Shown: piece by piece, positions 44,933 through 53,914 of the stretch
Layout of the letters: each line of letters opens with the position of its first letter
Position numbering within the stretch: position 1 is the first letter of the stretch
NCBI RefSeq assembly: GCF_002251855.1
Contig: NZ_NOXW01000022.1
Span: 186,001-250,000, forward strand
Origin: Rhodoferax sp. TH121
Lineage (GTDB): Bacteria > Pseudomonadota > Gammaproteobacteria > Burkholderiales > Burkholderiaceae_C
Length of the DNA stretch: 64,000 nt
Direction: 5' to 3'
The notes under the pieces: generated by a model
Databases searched by the model: none
What the model saw: the letters and a program-made list of their open reading frames with translations, nothing else
Told to the model about the DNA's origin: nothing
Translations under genes and position numbers: made by a program

Positions 44933-45772
44933 ATGACTTTTCTAGACCAGCTGCGCACCGCCGAGCGCCAAAACGGTTCCTTGTTGTGCGTGGGCCTGGA
45001 CCCTGAACCAAGCAAGTTCCCTACCCATCTCCAGGGCGATGCCAGCAAGATTTACGACTTCTGCGCAGCTATCGTCGATGCCACGGCTGACTTGGTGAAC
45101 TCTTTCAAGCCGCAGATTGCCTACTTTGCCGCGCACCGTGCCGAAGACCAGCTTGAAAAACTGATGGCGCATATGCGCCGCACCGCGCCCCAGGTCCCCA
45201 TCATCCTGGACGCCAAGCGTGGCGACATTGGCAGCACCGCCGAGCAGTACGCCAAGGAAGCCTTCGAGCGCTATGGCGCCGACGCGGTGACGCTCTCGCC
45301 CTTCATGGGGTTTGACTCGGTGGCCCCCTACCTGAAGTACCACGGCAAGGGCGCTTTCCTGTTGTGCCGCACCTCCAACCCCGGCGGCGATGACTTCCAG
45401 CCGCAGCCCCTGCGGGATGTGCCCGGCCAGCCACGCTTGTACGAGCACATTGCCACCCTGGCGCAGGGTCCCTGGAACCTGAACGGCCAGCTCGGGTTGG
45501 TGGTGGGCGCCACTTACCCGGCCGAGATTGAGCGCGTGCGCGCCCTTGCGCCCACGCTGCCGCTGCTGATTCCCGGGGTGGGGGCGCAGGGTGGGGACGC
45601 CACAGCCACGGTCAAGGCCGGTTGGAGGGCTGTCGACAGCCAAACCACGGGCCCGATCATCGTGAACTCTTCGCGCGCCATCCTCTACGCTTCCGCCGGT
45701 GCCGACTTTGCTGCGGCCGCCCGCCGGGAGGCGCTGCGTACGCGCGATCTGCTGCAAACTGCCACCCGCTAG
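44933..45772 (+). CDS. pyrF: Orotidine 5'-phosphate decarboxylase
   Basis: PyrF makes UMP from OMP. The 279-residue protein is the long type 2 form found in betaproteobacteria and actinobacteria. It has [13 protein letters not shown] and the catalytic [12 protein letters not shown] with Lys and Asp of the charge network. Near the C-terminus [11 protein letters not shown] and [12 protein letters not shown] form the phosphate site. The ATG at 44933 is preceded by the end of the glycosylase gene. Confidence 0.96.
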   Translation: MTFLDQLRTAERQNGSLLCVGLDPEPSKFPTHLQGDASKIYDFCAAIVDATADLVNSFKPQIAYFAAHRAEDQLEKLMAHMRRTAPQVPIILDAKRGDIGSTAEQYAKEAFERYGADAVTLSPFMGFDSVAPYLKYHGKGAFLLCRTSNPGGDDFQPQPLRDVPGQPRLYEHIATLAQGPWNLNGQLGLVVGATYPAEIERVRALAPTLPLLIPGVGAQGGDATATVKAGWRAVDSQTTGPIIVNSSRAILYASAGADFAAAARREALRTRDLLQTATR

Positions 45773-45884
45773 GCATCGGACGACCGGCTGTCCCTGACAG
45801 CAGTAATTGTTTGTAAGGGCGCTGGGCAGCGCGTGGGGTGGGCGATAACCTTCGCGGCCTATCCACTCCACTTTGGAGATTCCC

Positions 45885-47681
45885 ATGCGTGACACCGTGG
45901 ACGAAGCCGAGCTCGCCACGCCCCCCCAAACCCGCAGTTCCCCGCAGGACTCTGCCGCCCTGACTGCTGTGGCTTTGGCCGCAGCGGCGGCCTTGGCGGC
46001 CTGCGGTGGTGGCGGTGGAGATGGCGGCGACACGACGGAGGCGCCCGTAGGCGGGCGCACCATTTCTTTGCGGGCTTTGCCTGCGGCCATTGCCCTGAGC
46101 GGTGCCAGCATCAGCGCGGAGCAGGCCTCGCGCTTTCTGCAGCAAGCCCAGTTTTCGGCCAGCGATGCCGACATCGCCCAGGTGCGCAACCAGGGCTATG
46201 CCGCTTGGATCGAAGGCCAGGTGGCCCTGAACTTTGGCACCCGTGGCTGGGACTGGCTCAACAGCCAAGGCTATGGGGACGCCAGCAACACCAACAACTA
46301 TTACGACCAAAGCTACCCGGCCGACTACATGGTGTGGAACCAGTTGCTGGCCAGCAGCGACCCCATGCGCAAGCGCATTGGGCTGGCGCTCTCCGAGTTT
46401 TTTGTGGTGTCGCTGTCGGGCTTGGATTTCCGCTGGCGCAGCCACGCCATGGCGCACTACTGGGACACGCTGTGCGCCTACGCGTTTGGCAACTTCAGGG
46501 GGCTGCTGGAGGCCGTGACCCTGCATGTGGCGATGGGCTACTACCTCAATACCAAGGGCAACAAGAAAGAAAACAACTCTGGCCGCCAGCCCGATGAGAA
46601 CTATGCCCGCGAGGTGATGCAGCTGTTCACCGTGGGCCTGCACCTGCTCAACCCCGATGGCACCCAGCAACTCGACGGCAACGGCAAGCCGCAAGACACC
46701 TACACCGCCAGCGACGTGAGCAATCTGGCGCGGGTGTTCACCGGCTACGACGTGGACATGAGCCAGAACGTGAACGTGACGGTGAATGGCAACACAGTGG
46801 GCAACACCGCATTTGCCCGCCTGCCCATGGTGCTGACGGCCAGCAACCATTCCACCTTGGCCGCCACTTTTCTGGGTACCACCATCCCGGCCAATACGCC
46901 GGGGGCAGCAGCGCTCAAGACGGCGCTCGACACGCTGTTTAACCACCAGAACACGGCACCCTTCTTCTGCAAGCAAATGATCCAGCGCCTGGTGACCAGC
47001 AACCCCAGCCCGGCCTACGTGGGGCGCGTAGCGGCTGTGTTTGCTGACAACGGGCAGGGCGTGCGCGGCGATCTTGCCTACGTGTTTGCCGCCATCCTTC
47101 TGGACGACGAGGCGCGCAATGCCACCGGCCTCAGCGCGCTGGAGTACGGCAAGTTGCGCGAGCCGATGTTGCGTTTGGCGCAATGGGGGCGCACCTTTGG
47201 GGTGGGCTCTGCCAGCGGAGCCTGGAAGATTGGGGACCTGAGCAACGCCGGGACCCAGCTCAGCCAAAGCCCCTTGCGCGCGCCCTCGGTGTTCAACTTC
47301 TTTCGCCCCGGTTATGTGCCGCCCAGCACCGCGCTGAGCAATGGTGTGGTAGCGCCGGAGTTCCAGTTGGTGACCGAAAGCAGCGTGGGGGGCTACCTCA
47401 ACTACATGATGGGCGTCATCGACAACGGCTTCAACAGCCGCGACATCTACGCGGCCTATAGCACCGAGCTCACGCTGGTGCTTGACCCCGCCGCGCTGGT
47501 GCGCCGCCTCAACCTGCTGCTGTGCGCGGGCCAGCTCTCGGCCAGCACACAGACCGTCATCGTCAATGCTCTCTTGGGCGTCACTGTCAGTTCCAACAGC
47601 TCCGCCGCCCTCAAGCGTCAGCGCGTCTGTGCGGCAGTGCTGATGGTGATGGCCTGCCCCGAGTACCTGATCCAGAAGTAG
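45885..47681 (+). CDS. Exported DUF1800 family protein
   Basis: The 598-residue protein belongs to DUF1800, an exported family of unknown function nearly always paired with a DUF1501 gene, as here. It has an N-terminal polar stretch, then an Ala-rich hydrophobic segment ending LAAC-GGGGG (about residues 28-45). This resembles a lipobox, although it lies further in than usual. The domain follows with DENYAREVMQLFTVGLHLLNPDG and FLYAF-like helices such as FFCKQMIQRLVTSNPSPAYV. GGAG at 45874 serves the ATG at 45885. Confidence 0.85.
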   Translation: MRDTVDEAELATPPQTRSSPQDSAALTAVALAAAAALAACGGGGGDGGDTTEAPVGGRTISLRALPAAIALSGASISAEQASRFLQQAQFSASDADIAQVRNQGYAAWIEGQVALNFGTRGWDWLNSQGYGDASNTNNYYDQSYPADYMVWNQLLASSDPMRKRIGLALSEFFVVSLSGLDFRWRSHAMAHYWDTLCAYAFGNFRGLLEAVTLHVAMGYYLNTKGNKKENNSGRQPDENYAREVMQLFTVGLHLLNPDGTQQLDGNGKPQDTYTASDVSNLARVFTGYDVDMSQNVNVTVNGNTVGNTAFARLPMVLTASNHSTLAATFLGTTIPANTPGAAALKTALDTLFNHQNTAPFFCKQMIQRLVTSNPSPAYVGRVAAVFADNGQGVRGDLAYVFAAILLDDEARNATGLSALEYGKLREPMLRLAQWGRTFGVGSASGAWKIGDLSNAGTQLSQSPLRAPSVFNFFRPGYVPPSTALSNGVVAPEFQLVTESSVGGYLNYMMGVIDNGFNSRDIYAAYSTELTLVLDPAALVRRLNLLLCAGQLSASTQTVIVNALLGVTVSSNSSAALKRQRVCAAVLMVMACPEYLIQK

Positions 47682-47689
47682 AGGGCCCT

Positions 47690-49225
47690 ATGTCCATGCT
47701 GCCACCCGAATTCCAGAGCCGACGTGCCTTTTTGCGCCGCAGCGGCCAGCTTGCGCTGAGCGGCACCGCGCTGCCTTTTGCGCTCAACCTGGCCGCCATT
47801 GGCGAGGCCGCCGCCTTCAACGCACCGGCCGGGGACTACAAGGCCCTGGTCTGCGTGTTTTTGTTTGGCGGCAATGACTACGCCAATACCGTCGTGGCCT
47901 ACGACGACCCGAGCTACAACCAGTACAGCACCATCCGCGGTGGTGGCGCCGGGCAAACCGCTGGTGGCATTGCGCTGGCCAAGGCGGCGCTCACGCCCAC
48001 GCGCCTGGTTCCTCTCACACCGCCGGTGGACACGCTGGGTGCCACGACCCGCGAGTACGCGCTGCACCCGGCCATGACCGGCTTGGCCAATCTGTTCAAC
48101 ACCGGCAAGGCGGCGGTGCAGCTCAATGTGGGGCCGCTGGTGGTGCCGCTCACGCGCGCCCAGTACAACAACAGCAACCGCACGCTCTACCCGCGCCCGC
48201 CGCAGCTGTTTTCGCACAACGACCAGCAGTCGCTGTGGCAGTCGTCCTCGCCCGAAGGTTCCAAAGTGGGCTGGGGCGGCAATATGGGGGATGTGGTGCT
48301 GCAAAACAGCCTCAACAGCAATTCGCTGTTCAGCTGCATGTCGGTGTCGGGCAACGCGGTCTTCCTCGCGGGGGACACGGCCTTGCAGTACCAGGTCAGC
48401 ACCTCGGGCGCCATCAAAATCCGGCCTGCTACGGACACAACTGTCTACGGCTCGTCGTCGGTGCGCAGCACCATTGACAGCTTGATCCGCCAGTCCCGCA
48501 CCCACAAGCTGGAGAACGAATACAACGTGGTGACGGCGCGGGCGCTGGCGGCTGAGGCCTCGGTGACGAATGCGCTGGCCTTGAGCCCGCCAGCCTTCGG
48601 AACCGCGCCCAATCTGCGCCCCTTCCAGGCCACTTTTGGCACGGATGCATTGTCGACCCAGCTGCAAATGGTGGCGCGCCTGATCAAGGGTCGCAATGTG
48701 CTGGGCGCGCGGCGCCAGGTGTTTTTTGTGTCCATGGGCGGCTTTGACCTGCACGACAACCTGGTCGCGCAGCAGGCCACCCTGATGGGCCGCCTGAGCA
48801 CGGCCATGACGGCGTTTTATGAAGCAACCAACGAGATGGGCGTGGCCAACCAGGTGACGGCGTTCACTGCATCCGACTTTGGCCGCACCCTGGCCTCCAA
48901 CGGCGATGGCTCGGACCACGGCTGGGGCAGTCACCACCTGGTGGTGGGTGGTGCGGTGAATGGACAGCGTTTCTACGGTGTGGCTCCGCCCATCAGCGTG
49001 AGCGATGCCAAGGACGCGGGCGGCAACTACCTGCCCGAGAACGCCTGGCATGTGGGCCAGGGCCGCTTGCTGCCACGCACCTCGGTCGACCAGTATGCGG
49101 CGACGCTGGCCAAGTGGTTTGGTGTGACGGACGCCGAGATGCCAGGCGTTTTGCCCAAGATCACGAACTTCGGCACGGCGGCCAGCCGGCCAGACTACCC
49201 GACCGATCTTGGGTTTATGCAATAA
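47690..49225 (+). CDS. Tat-exported DUF1501 family protein
   Basis: The 511-residue protein has a twin-arginine signal (SRRAFLRRSG at about 10-19, then a hydrophobic stretch to about 42). The DUF1501 domain, related to sulfatase/alkaline-phosphatase folds, includes VFLFGGNDYANTVV, SMGGFDLHDN and FTASDFGRTLASNGDGSDHGWG. Asp and His residues in these blocks could bind metal. It starts nine bases after the DUF1800 gene, so the two form a unit. The Tat signal suggests it is folded before export. The biological role of the pair is unknown. Confidence 0.87.
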   Translation: MSMLPPEFQSRRAFLRRSGQLALSGTALPFALNLAAIGEAAAFNAPAGDYKALVCVFLFGGNDYANTVVAYDDPSYNQYSTIRGGGAGQTAGGIALAKAALTPTRLVPLTPPVDTLGATTREYALHPAMTGLANLFNTGKAAVQLNVGPLVVPLTRAQYNNSNRTLYPRPPQLFSHNDQQSLWQSSSPEGSKVGWGGNMGDVVLQNSLNSNSLFSCMSVSGNAVFLAGDTALQYQVSTSGAIKIRPATDTTVYGSSSVRSTIDSLIRQSRTHKLENEYNVVTARALAAEASVTNALALSPPAFGTAPNLRPFQATFGTDALSTQLQMVARLIKGRNVLGARRQVFFVSMGGFDLHDNLVAQQATLMGRLSTAMTAFYEATNEMGVANQVTAFTASDFGRTLASNGDGSDHGWGSHHLVVGGAVNGQRFYGVAPPISVSDAKDAGGNYLPENAWHVGQGRLLPRTSVDQYAATLAKWFGVTDAEMPGVLPKITNFGTAASRPDYPTDLGFMQ

Positions 49226-49291
49226 GTGCTATTGATTTAGTAGCTGTTAATGCATATTTCATAAGGGTTAGAGGCCTAAATGGTTTGATTT
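49226..49291 (+). repeat. Dispersed repeat, copy after the DUF1501 gene
   Basis: GCTATTGATTTAGTAGC (hairpin), TGTTAATGCATATTTC and AGGGTTAGAGGCC fill the whole gap between two convergent stop codons. Confidence 0.85.
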
Positions 49292-49666
49292 TCAGGCTGC
49301 GGGCTTGTCGATGCCCAGTTCGGCCAGTTCGGCATCGGTGAACACGCGGGAGCGGGTGTGGAAGGCCTTGCCCTCGGGCCCTTCGAGCGAGAAGGTGCCG
49401 CCGTGACCTTCGATCACGTCGATGATGAGTTGGGTGTGTTTCCAGTATTCGTACTGGGCTTTGCCGATGTAGAACGGACTGCCGCCGATGTCGCCCAAGT
49501 ACACGTCACCGGCACCCATGGTGATTTCACCGGGCAGGTAGCAGTTGGCCGCGCTGTTGTCGCAGCAGCCTCCGCTTTGGTGGAACATCAATTCCGGGCC
49601 GTGTTTCGTTTTCAGGAAAGCCACCAGTTCCAGGGCGGCGGGGGTGGCTACTACTTTGTCGACCAT
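49292..49666 (-). CDS. DUF779 protein next to acetaldehyde dehydrogenase
   Basis: The 124-residue protein belongs to DUF779, a family usually encoded beside AcoD/ExaC-type aldehyde dehydrogenases. FHQSGGCCDNSAANCYLPGE contains a cluster of Cys residues, and GDVYLGDIGGSPFYIG follows. No signal or membrane segment is present. GGAGACAAACC precedes the ATG. It is downstream of acoD in the same direction across 286 bases of nested inverted repeats. Its function is unknown; a role in aldehyde oxidation is inferred from the pairing. Confidence 0.88.
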   Translation of the reverse strand: MVDKVVATPAALELVAFLKTKHGPELMFHQSGGCCDNSAANCYLPGEITMGAGDVYLGDIGGSPFYIGKAQYEYWKHTQLIIDVIEGHGGTFSLEGPEGKAFHTRSRVFTDAELAELGIDKPAA

Positions 49667-49714
49667 GGTTTGTCTCCTTGTGGTCTGCGCAGGTGCTTGT
49701 TGTGCCGTTGCTTT

Positions 49715-49906
49715 GTTGGCGCTCGCAGCTTCGCAGACTGTGCGGGCAGCCGCCTCTTACTGAGGTACCAGAAATCGGTGTCTGCCCGCACAGTCTACGA
49801 AGCTGGTTCGTTGGCGCACCACTTTCCGCATACCAAAAGCCACGTGGATTCCCAAGGGGAGACCGCCGATTTCTGGTACTCCAGTATGAGGTGGTCGCCC
49901 CTTGGG
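49715..49906. repeat. Nested inverted repeats between acoD and the DUF779 gene
   Basis: Three inverted pairs can be seen. 49726-49749 pairs with 49782-49805 (23 of 24 matches). 49765-49778 pairs with 49866-49879 (14 of 14, GTACCAGAAATCGG). 49851-49864 pairs with 49893-49906 (13 of 14). The first pair is bracketed by GTTGGCGC at 49715-49722 and 49810-49817. There is no gene in the stretch. It may be a miniature mobile element or a structured intercistronic RNA. Confidence 0.7.
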
Positions 49907-49952
49907 GAGCCGCGTGGCGTCCCCTCCGACGAGAAGGGGCTCAATACACTGC

Positions 49953-51476
49953 TTAGAAGAACCCCAGCTTGTTCTCAGAGTAAGAAACCAGCAGGTTCTT
50001 CGTCTGCTGGTAGTGGTCCAGCATCATCTTGTGGGTCTCACGGCCGATGCCGGATTCCTTGTAGCCGCCAAACGCTGCGTGCGCAGGGTAGGCGTGGTAG
50101 CAGTTGGTCCACACACGGCCAGCTTTGATGGCGCGGCCCATGCGGTAGGCCACGTTGCCATTGCGGCTCCATACGCCAGCACCCAAACCGTACAGCGTGT
50201 CGTTGGCAATCGCCAGGGCTTCGGCTTCGTCCTTGAAGGTGGTCACAGCGAGCACAGGTCCGAAGATTTCTTCCTGGAAGATGCGCATCTTGTTGTGGCC
50301 CTTGAACAAGGTGGGCTGCACGTAGTAGCCGCCTTCCAGATCGCCGCCGAGGTGGGCTTGTCCGCCGCCGGCCAGCACTTGCGCGCCTTCCTGCTTGCCC
50401 AGGTCCAGGTAGCTCAGGATCTTGGTCAGCTGCTCTTTGGAGGCCTGCGCGCCCATCATGCTGTCGGTGTCCAGCGGGTTCATGTGCTTGATGGCGGCCA
50501 CGCGCTTCAAGACGCGCTCCATGAACTTGTCATAGATGGATTCTTGAATCAGCGCGCGCGATGGGCAGGTGCAGACCTCGCCCTGGTTAAACGCGAACAG
50601 GACCAGGCCTTCGATGGCCTTGTCCAGGAATGCATCGTCCTTGTCCATGATGTCGGCGAAGAACACATTGGGGCTCTTGCCGCCCAGTTCCAGCGTGGCG
50701 GGAATCAGGTTGTTAGCGGCGGCCTGGGCGATTACGCGGCCGGTGGTGGTGGAGCCGGTGAAGGCGATCTTGGCGATGCGCTTGCTAGTGGCAAGCGGCA
50801 TACCTGCTTCGCGGCCATAGCCGTTGACGATGTTGAGCACGCCGGGCGGCAGCAGGTCGGCAATCAGCTCGGCTAGGATGAGGATGGAGATGGGGGTGCT
50901 TTCGGCGGGCTTAAGCACCACACAGTTGCCGGCACCTAGCGCAGGCGCCAGTTTCCAGGCTGCCATCAGAATAGGGAAGTTCCACGGAATGATCTGCCCC
51001 ACCACGCCCAGCGGCTCGTGGATGTGGTACGCCATGGTGTTCTCGTCAATCTCGCTGATGCCGCCTTCTTGTGCGCGCAGAGCACCTGCAAAGTAGCGGA
51101 AGTGGTCCACGGTGAGTGGGATGTCGGCGTTCAGTGTTTCGCGGATGGCTTTGCCGTTGTCCACCGTTTCGGCGTAGGCCAGCAACTCCAGGTTTTGCTC
51201 GATACGATCGGCAATTTTCAGCAGGATGTTGCTACGGGTGGCGGCGTCAGTCTTGCCCCATTTATCGGCCGCTGCGTGGGCAGCATCCAAGGCCAGTTCG
51301 ATGTCTTCGGCCGTGGAGCGAGCTGCCTTGGTGTAGACCTTGCCACTGACCGGCGTGATCACATCAAAGTACTGGCCCTTGACCGGGGCGATCCACTTGC
51401 CCCCAATGAAGTTGTCGTATTGGGCTTTGTAGGAAATCTTGGCGCCTGCGGCGCCGGGTGCTGCGTAAATTGCCAT
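49953..51476 (-). CDS. acoD: NAD-dependent acetaldehyde dehydrogenase (AcoD/ExaC type)
   Basis: The enzyme oxidises acetaldehyde to acetate during acetoin or ethanol use. The 507-residue protein starts MAIYAAPG at 51476, with AAGAGGA upstream. [41 protein letters not shown] (catalytic Glu) and [12 protein letters not shown] (catalytic Cys) give a complete aldehyde dehydrogenase. The adjacent DUF779 gene and the divergent AcoR regulator are the usual setting. A likely sigma-54 promoter lies about 60 bases upstream. An upstream in-frame extension to 51641 runs through that promoter and is rejected. Confidence 0.93.
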   Translation of the reverse strand: MAIYAAPGAAGAKISYKAQYDNFIGGKWIAPVKGQYFDVITPVSGKVYTKAARSTAEDIELALDAAHAAADKWGKTDAATRSNILLKIADRIEQNLELLAYAETVDNGKAIRETLNADIPLTVDHFRYFAGALRAQEGGISEIDENTMAYHIHEPLGVVGQIIPWNFPILMAAWKLAPALGAGNCVVLKPAESTPISILILAELIADLLPPGVLNIVNGYGREAGMPLATSKRIAKIAFTGSTTTGRVIAQAAANNLIPATLELGGKSPNVFFADIMDKDDAFLDKAIEGLVLFAFNQGEVCTCPSRALIQESIYDKFMERVLKRVAAIKHMNPLDTDSMMGAQASKEQLTKILSYLDLGKQEGAQVLAGGGQAHLGGDLEGGYYVQPTLFKGHNKMRIFQEEIFGPVLAVTTFKDEAEALAIANDTLYGLGAGVWSRNGNVAYRMGRAIKAGRVWTNCYHAYPAHAAFGGYKESGIGRETHKMMLDHYQQTKNLLVSYSENKLGFF

Positions 51477-51537
51477 GGTTGTCGTCCTCTTGTGGTTTGC
51501 TGCCTGCGTCGGGATGTCCGGCAGGTGCAGAGGTATC

Positions 51538-51552
51538 TCAAGACGCGTGCCA
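51538..51552 (-). promoter_or_regulatory. Sigma-54 promoter of acoD
   Basis: Read on the minus strand: TGGCACG-N4-TTGA, with the -24 GG intact and the -12 GC changed to GA. It lies 62 bases before the acoD ATG, next to a divergent gene for a GAFTGA-bearing sigma-54 activator. Confidence 0.65.
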
Positions 51553-51635
51553 TGTGGGCGCCGAAGGCAGGCCCTTGATTTCATTGGATTTGTTGCGCCG
51601 CAGCACCCTTGCGCAAGCTGTCCGCAAGCCAGGGC

Positions 51636-51666
51636 TGTCACGATTCTCCACAGTGACAGGTGTCAC
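51636..51666. promoter_or_regulatory. Candidate activator (AcoR) binding sites
   Basis: GTGACAGGTGTCAC (51653-51666) is a perfect 14-bp palindrome. A further TGTCAC at 51636-51641 pairs with GTGACA at 51653-51658. They lie about 100 bases upstream of the sigma-54 promoter, the usual place for an enhancer site. Confidence 0.55.
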
Positions 51667-51704
51667 AAAATGGAACAGTTGGGCCTGCGCGGTGGTGTGT
51701 GCCA

Positions 51705-51733
51705 TTGCCTCGCCCAACCAGCGCCCCCATACT
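51705..51733 (+). promoter_or_regulatory. Candidate sigma-70 promoter of acoR
   Basis: TTGCCT (51705-51710) and CATACT (51728-51733) have 17-base spacing, each with four of six consensus matches, 42 bases before the acoR start. Confidence 0.4.
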
Positions 51734-51774
51734 GTGCCAAAGCGGGGCAACCACGACCCCGCGCAGGAGACAAC

Positions 51775-53715
51775 GTGCGACAAACCTCCCCCGTGCTGGC
51801 CTTGCGACAGGCCCGCCAACAGCTGCTGGAAACCGGCCAATGCCCTGTGGGCGTGTTGGACGAACGCTTGGCCCGCTCTTGGCACCGCAGCCTGGCCGCA
51901 GGCCTGGCACCGACGGGCCGCGCTGCCACCGACCATGCAGGTAGCGCCAGTCTGCGCCAGGCGCTGGCCAATAGCCATGCCCTGCTGGCCCACTCGCGCC
52001 CGGTGATGGAATACGTGTTTGAGCAAGTGCGCCACAGCCAGAGCGTGGTGGTGCTGGCCGACCAGCACGGCATGCTCATGCACACGCTGGGCGATGTGAG
52101 TTTTGTCGGCAAGGCCGAGCGCGTGGCGCTGACCAGCGGTGCCTCCTGGCACGAAGCGCACCGTGGCACCAACGCTATTGGCACCGCGCTGGTGGAGCGC
52201 AGCGCGGTAGAGATCCATGGCGGCGAACATTTCCTGGAACGCAATGGTTTCCTGACCTGCGCAGCCTCGCCCATCCTGTCGGCCACGGGCGAACTCATGG
52301 GCGTGCTCGACATTTCTGGCGACCACCGCCATGGCCACGGCCACACCCTAGGCTTGGCCAGCACTGCGGCCCGCATGATCGAAAACCGGCTCATGCTAGC
52401 CACCTGCAAGCGCAACATTCGCCTGCACCTGCACGCTCAGCCCGAGGGCATTGGCAGCGTCGCTGAAGGCATCGTCGCGCTGTCGGACGATGGCTGGGTG
52501 GTGGGCGCCAACCGTGTAGGACTCGCGCTGCTGCGCTTGAATACCGGTGACATTGGCGCCACCCTGTTGGAGCGCGTGCTCGATGTGCGGATGGACGACT
52601 TGCTGTCTCGCCACAAGCGCCGCCCCCAGCAGGTGCAACAGCTGCGCCTGCACAACGGAGCGGTGCTGTTTGCGCACGTGCAGATGGACGCGTCCGCGCT
52701 GCAAGCAACCGGTCTGTCGTCACCAGCGCCTGCCCCTGCAAGTGATGCCCTGGCCGCACTGGACACGGGCGACGCCCGCTGGCGCAGCGCCGCCGACAAG
52801 GCACGCCGCGTGGTGGCCAAGCCCATTCCGGTGCTGATCCAGGGCGAGTCGGGCGTGGGCAAAGAGCTGTTTGCACGCGCCCTGCACGCCAGCGGCCCAC
52901 GCCGTGCGGCACCGTTTGTGGCTATCAACTGCGGCGCGATTCCTGAGAGCCTGATCGAGTCCGAGCTGTTTGGCTACGTGGCTGGCGCCTTCACCGGCGC
53001 GCGCAAAGAGGGCAGCCTGGGCCGCCTGCGCGAGGCCGAGGGCGGTACGCTGTTTCTGGATGAGATTGGCGACATGCCGCTGCCGATGCAGACACGGCTG
53101 CTGCGCGTGCTGCAGGAGCGCACGGTGACGCCCGTGGGTGCGGGCAAGGCGGTGCCAGTGGACTTTGCGCTGGTCTGCGCTACGCACAGCAAGCTGGCCG
53201 AGGCGGCAGAGCGCGGCACGTTCCGCCAAGATCTGTACTACCGCATCAACGGCCTGACCGTCCAGCTGCCCGCGTTGCGCGAGCGCAGTGACTTTGCCGC
53301 GCTGACCGAGCGCTTGTTGGCGGACCTGAGCCCGGAGCGCGAGGTGCAACTGGCGCCCGAGCTGCTGGCGCGCCTGAGCACCCACGCCTGGCCCGGCAAT
53401 CTGCGCCAATACGCCAGCGTGCTGCGCACCGCCTGTGCCATGCTGCTGGACGGCGAGGACACGCTGGACTGGGCGCACATGCCCGATGACCTGGTGGACG
53501 CGTTGCAGATGGGCGACGCCGTGAGGACGGTGCCCGTGGTGCCAGCTGTGGCCCAGGCCCCGCAAAGCCTGCAGGCGCTGGGCCACGCCGCCATCCAGCA
53601 GGCCCTGAAAGCTGCGCGCGGCAATGTGTCCCTGGCCGCACGTCAGCTCGGCATCAGCCGGCAGACGCTGTACCGCAAGCTGGGTGCTTCTGGGGTGAAA
53701 ATTGCTATCAGATAA
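51775..53715 (+). CDS. acoR: Sigma-54-dependent activator AcoR
   Basis: AcoR-type proteins activate acetoin/ethanol catabolism genes with sigma-54 RNA polymerase. The GTG at 51775 has CAGGAGA upstream and gives 646 residues. A GAF-like sensor lies N-terminal (about 70-230). The AAA+ domain (about 345-570) has Walker A GESGVGKE and the sigma-54 contact GAFTGA. A Fis-type HTH ends the protein (ALKAARGNVSLAARQLGISR). The last codons and the stop lie within a dispersed-repeat copy. It diverges from acoD across 298 bases. Confidence 0.93.
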   Translation: MRQTSPVLALRQARQQLLETGQCPVGVLDERLARSWHRSLAAGLAPTGRAATDHAGSASLRQALANSHALLAHSRPVMEYVFEQVRHSQSVVVLADQHGMLMHTLGDVSFVGKAERVALTSGASWHEAHRGTNAIGTALVERSAVEIHGGEHFLERNGFLTCAASPILSATGELMGVLDISGDHRHGHGHTLGLASTAARMIENRLMLATCKRNIRLHLHAQPEGIGSVAEGIVALSDDGWVVGANRVGLALLRLNTGDIGATLLERVLDVRMDDLLSRHKRRPQQVQQLRLHNGAVLFAHVQMDASALQATGLSSPAPAPASDALAALDTGDARWRSAADKARRVVAKPIPVLIQGESGVGKELFARALHASGPRRAAPFVAINCGAIPESLIESELFGYVAGAFTGARKEGSLGRLREAEGGTLFLDEIGDMPLPMQTRLLRVLQERTVTPVGAGKAVPVDFALVCATHSKLAEAAERGTFRQDLYYRINGLTVQLPALRERSDFAALTERLLADLSPEREVQLAPELLARLSTHAWPGNLRQYASVLRTACAMLLDGEDTLDWAHMPDDLVDALQMGDAVRTVPVVPAVAQAPQSLQALGHAAIQQALKAARGNVSLAARQLGISRQTLYRKLGASGVKIAIR

Positions 53716-53758
53716 ATAGCTATTGACGCATATTCCATAGGGTTGAAGGTCAATTCCA
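53702..53758 (+). repeat. Dispersed repeat at the 3' end of acoR
   Basis: GCTATCAGATAAATAGC (GCTAT/ATAGC hairpin), GACGCATATTCC and AGGGTTGAAGG. The stop codon of acoR (53713-53715) lies inside the hairpin loop. Confidence 0.85.
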
Positions 53759-53914
53759 TACATAAACTGGCCTATGGGGAAGCCTGAGGTCGGCGCGCCT
53801 TTATGATGGTTGCAGTTCAGCGCGCAGGCCCTTCTGGGAGGGAGGGGCTGCAGTTTTCGGCCCATCTGCGGCCTTTGAGGCGGCTTGCCGCCCGCATGCA
53901 CCACAACAAGAGCT

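Noticed and set aside
45657-49222. Long minus-strand frames opposite the DUF1800 and DUF1501 genes
   Set aside because: Shadow frames with low-complexity His, Arg and Gln composition; the plus-strand genes have domain motifs and export signals.
51477-51641. N-terminal extension of the acetaldehyde dehydrogenase
   Set aside because: The in-frame extension runs through the sigma-54 promoter and its sequence is Cys/Arg-rich without family match; the ATG at 51476 has a ribosome site.
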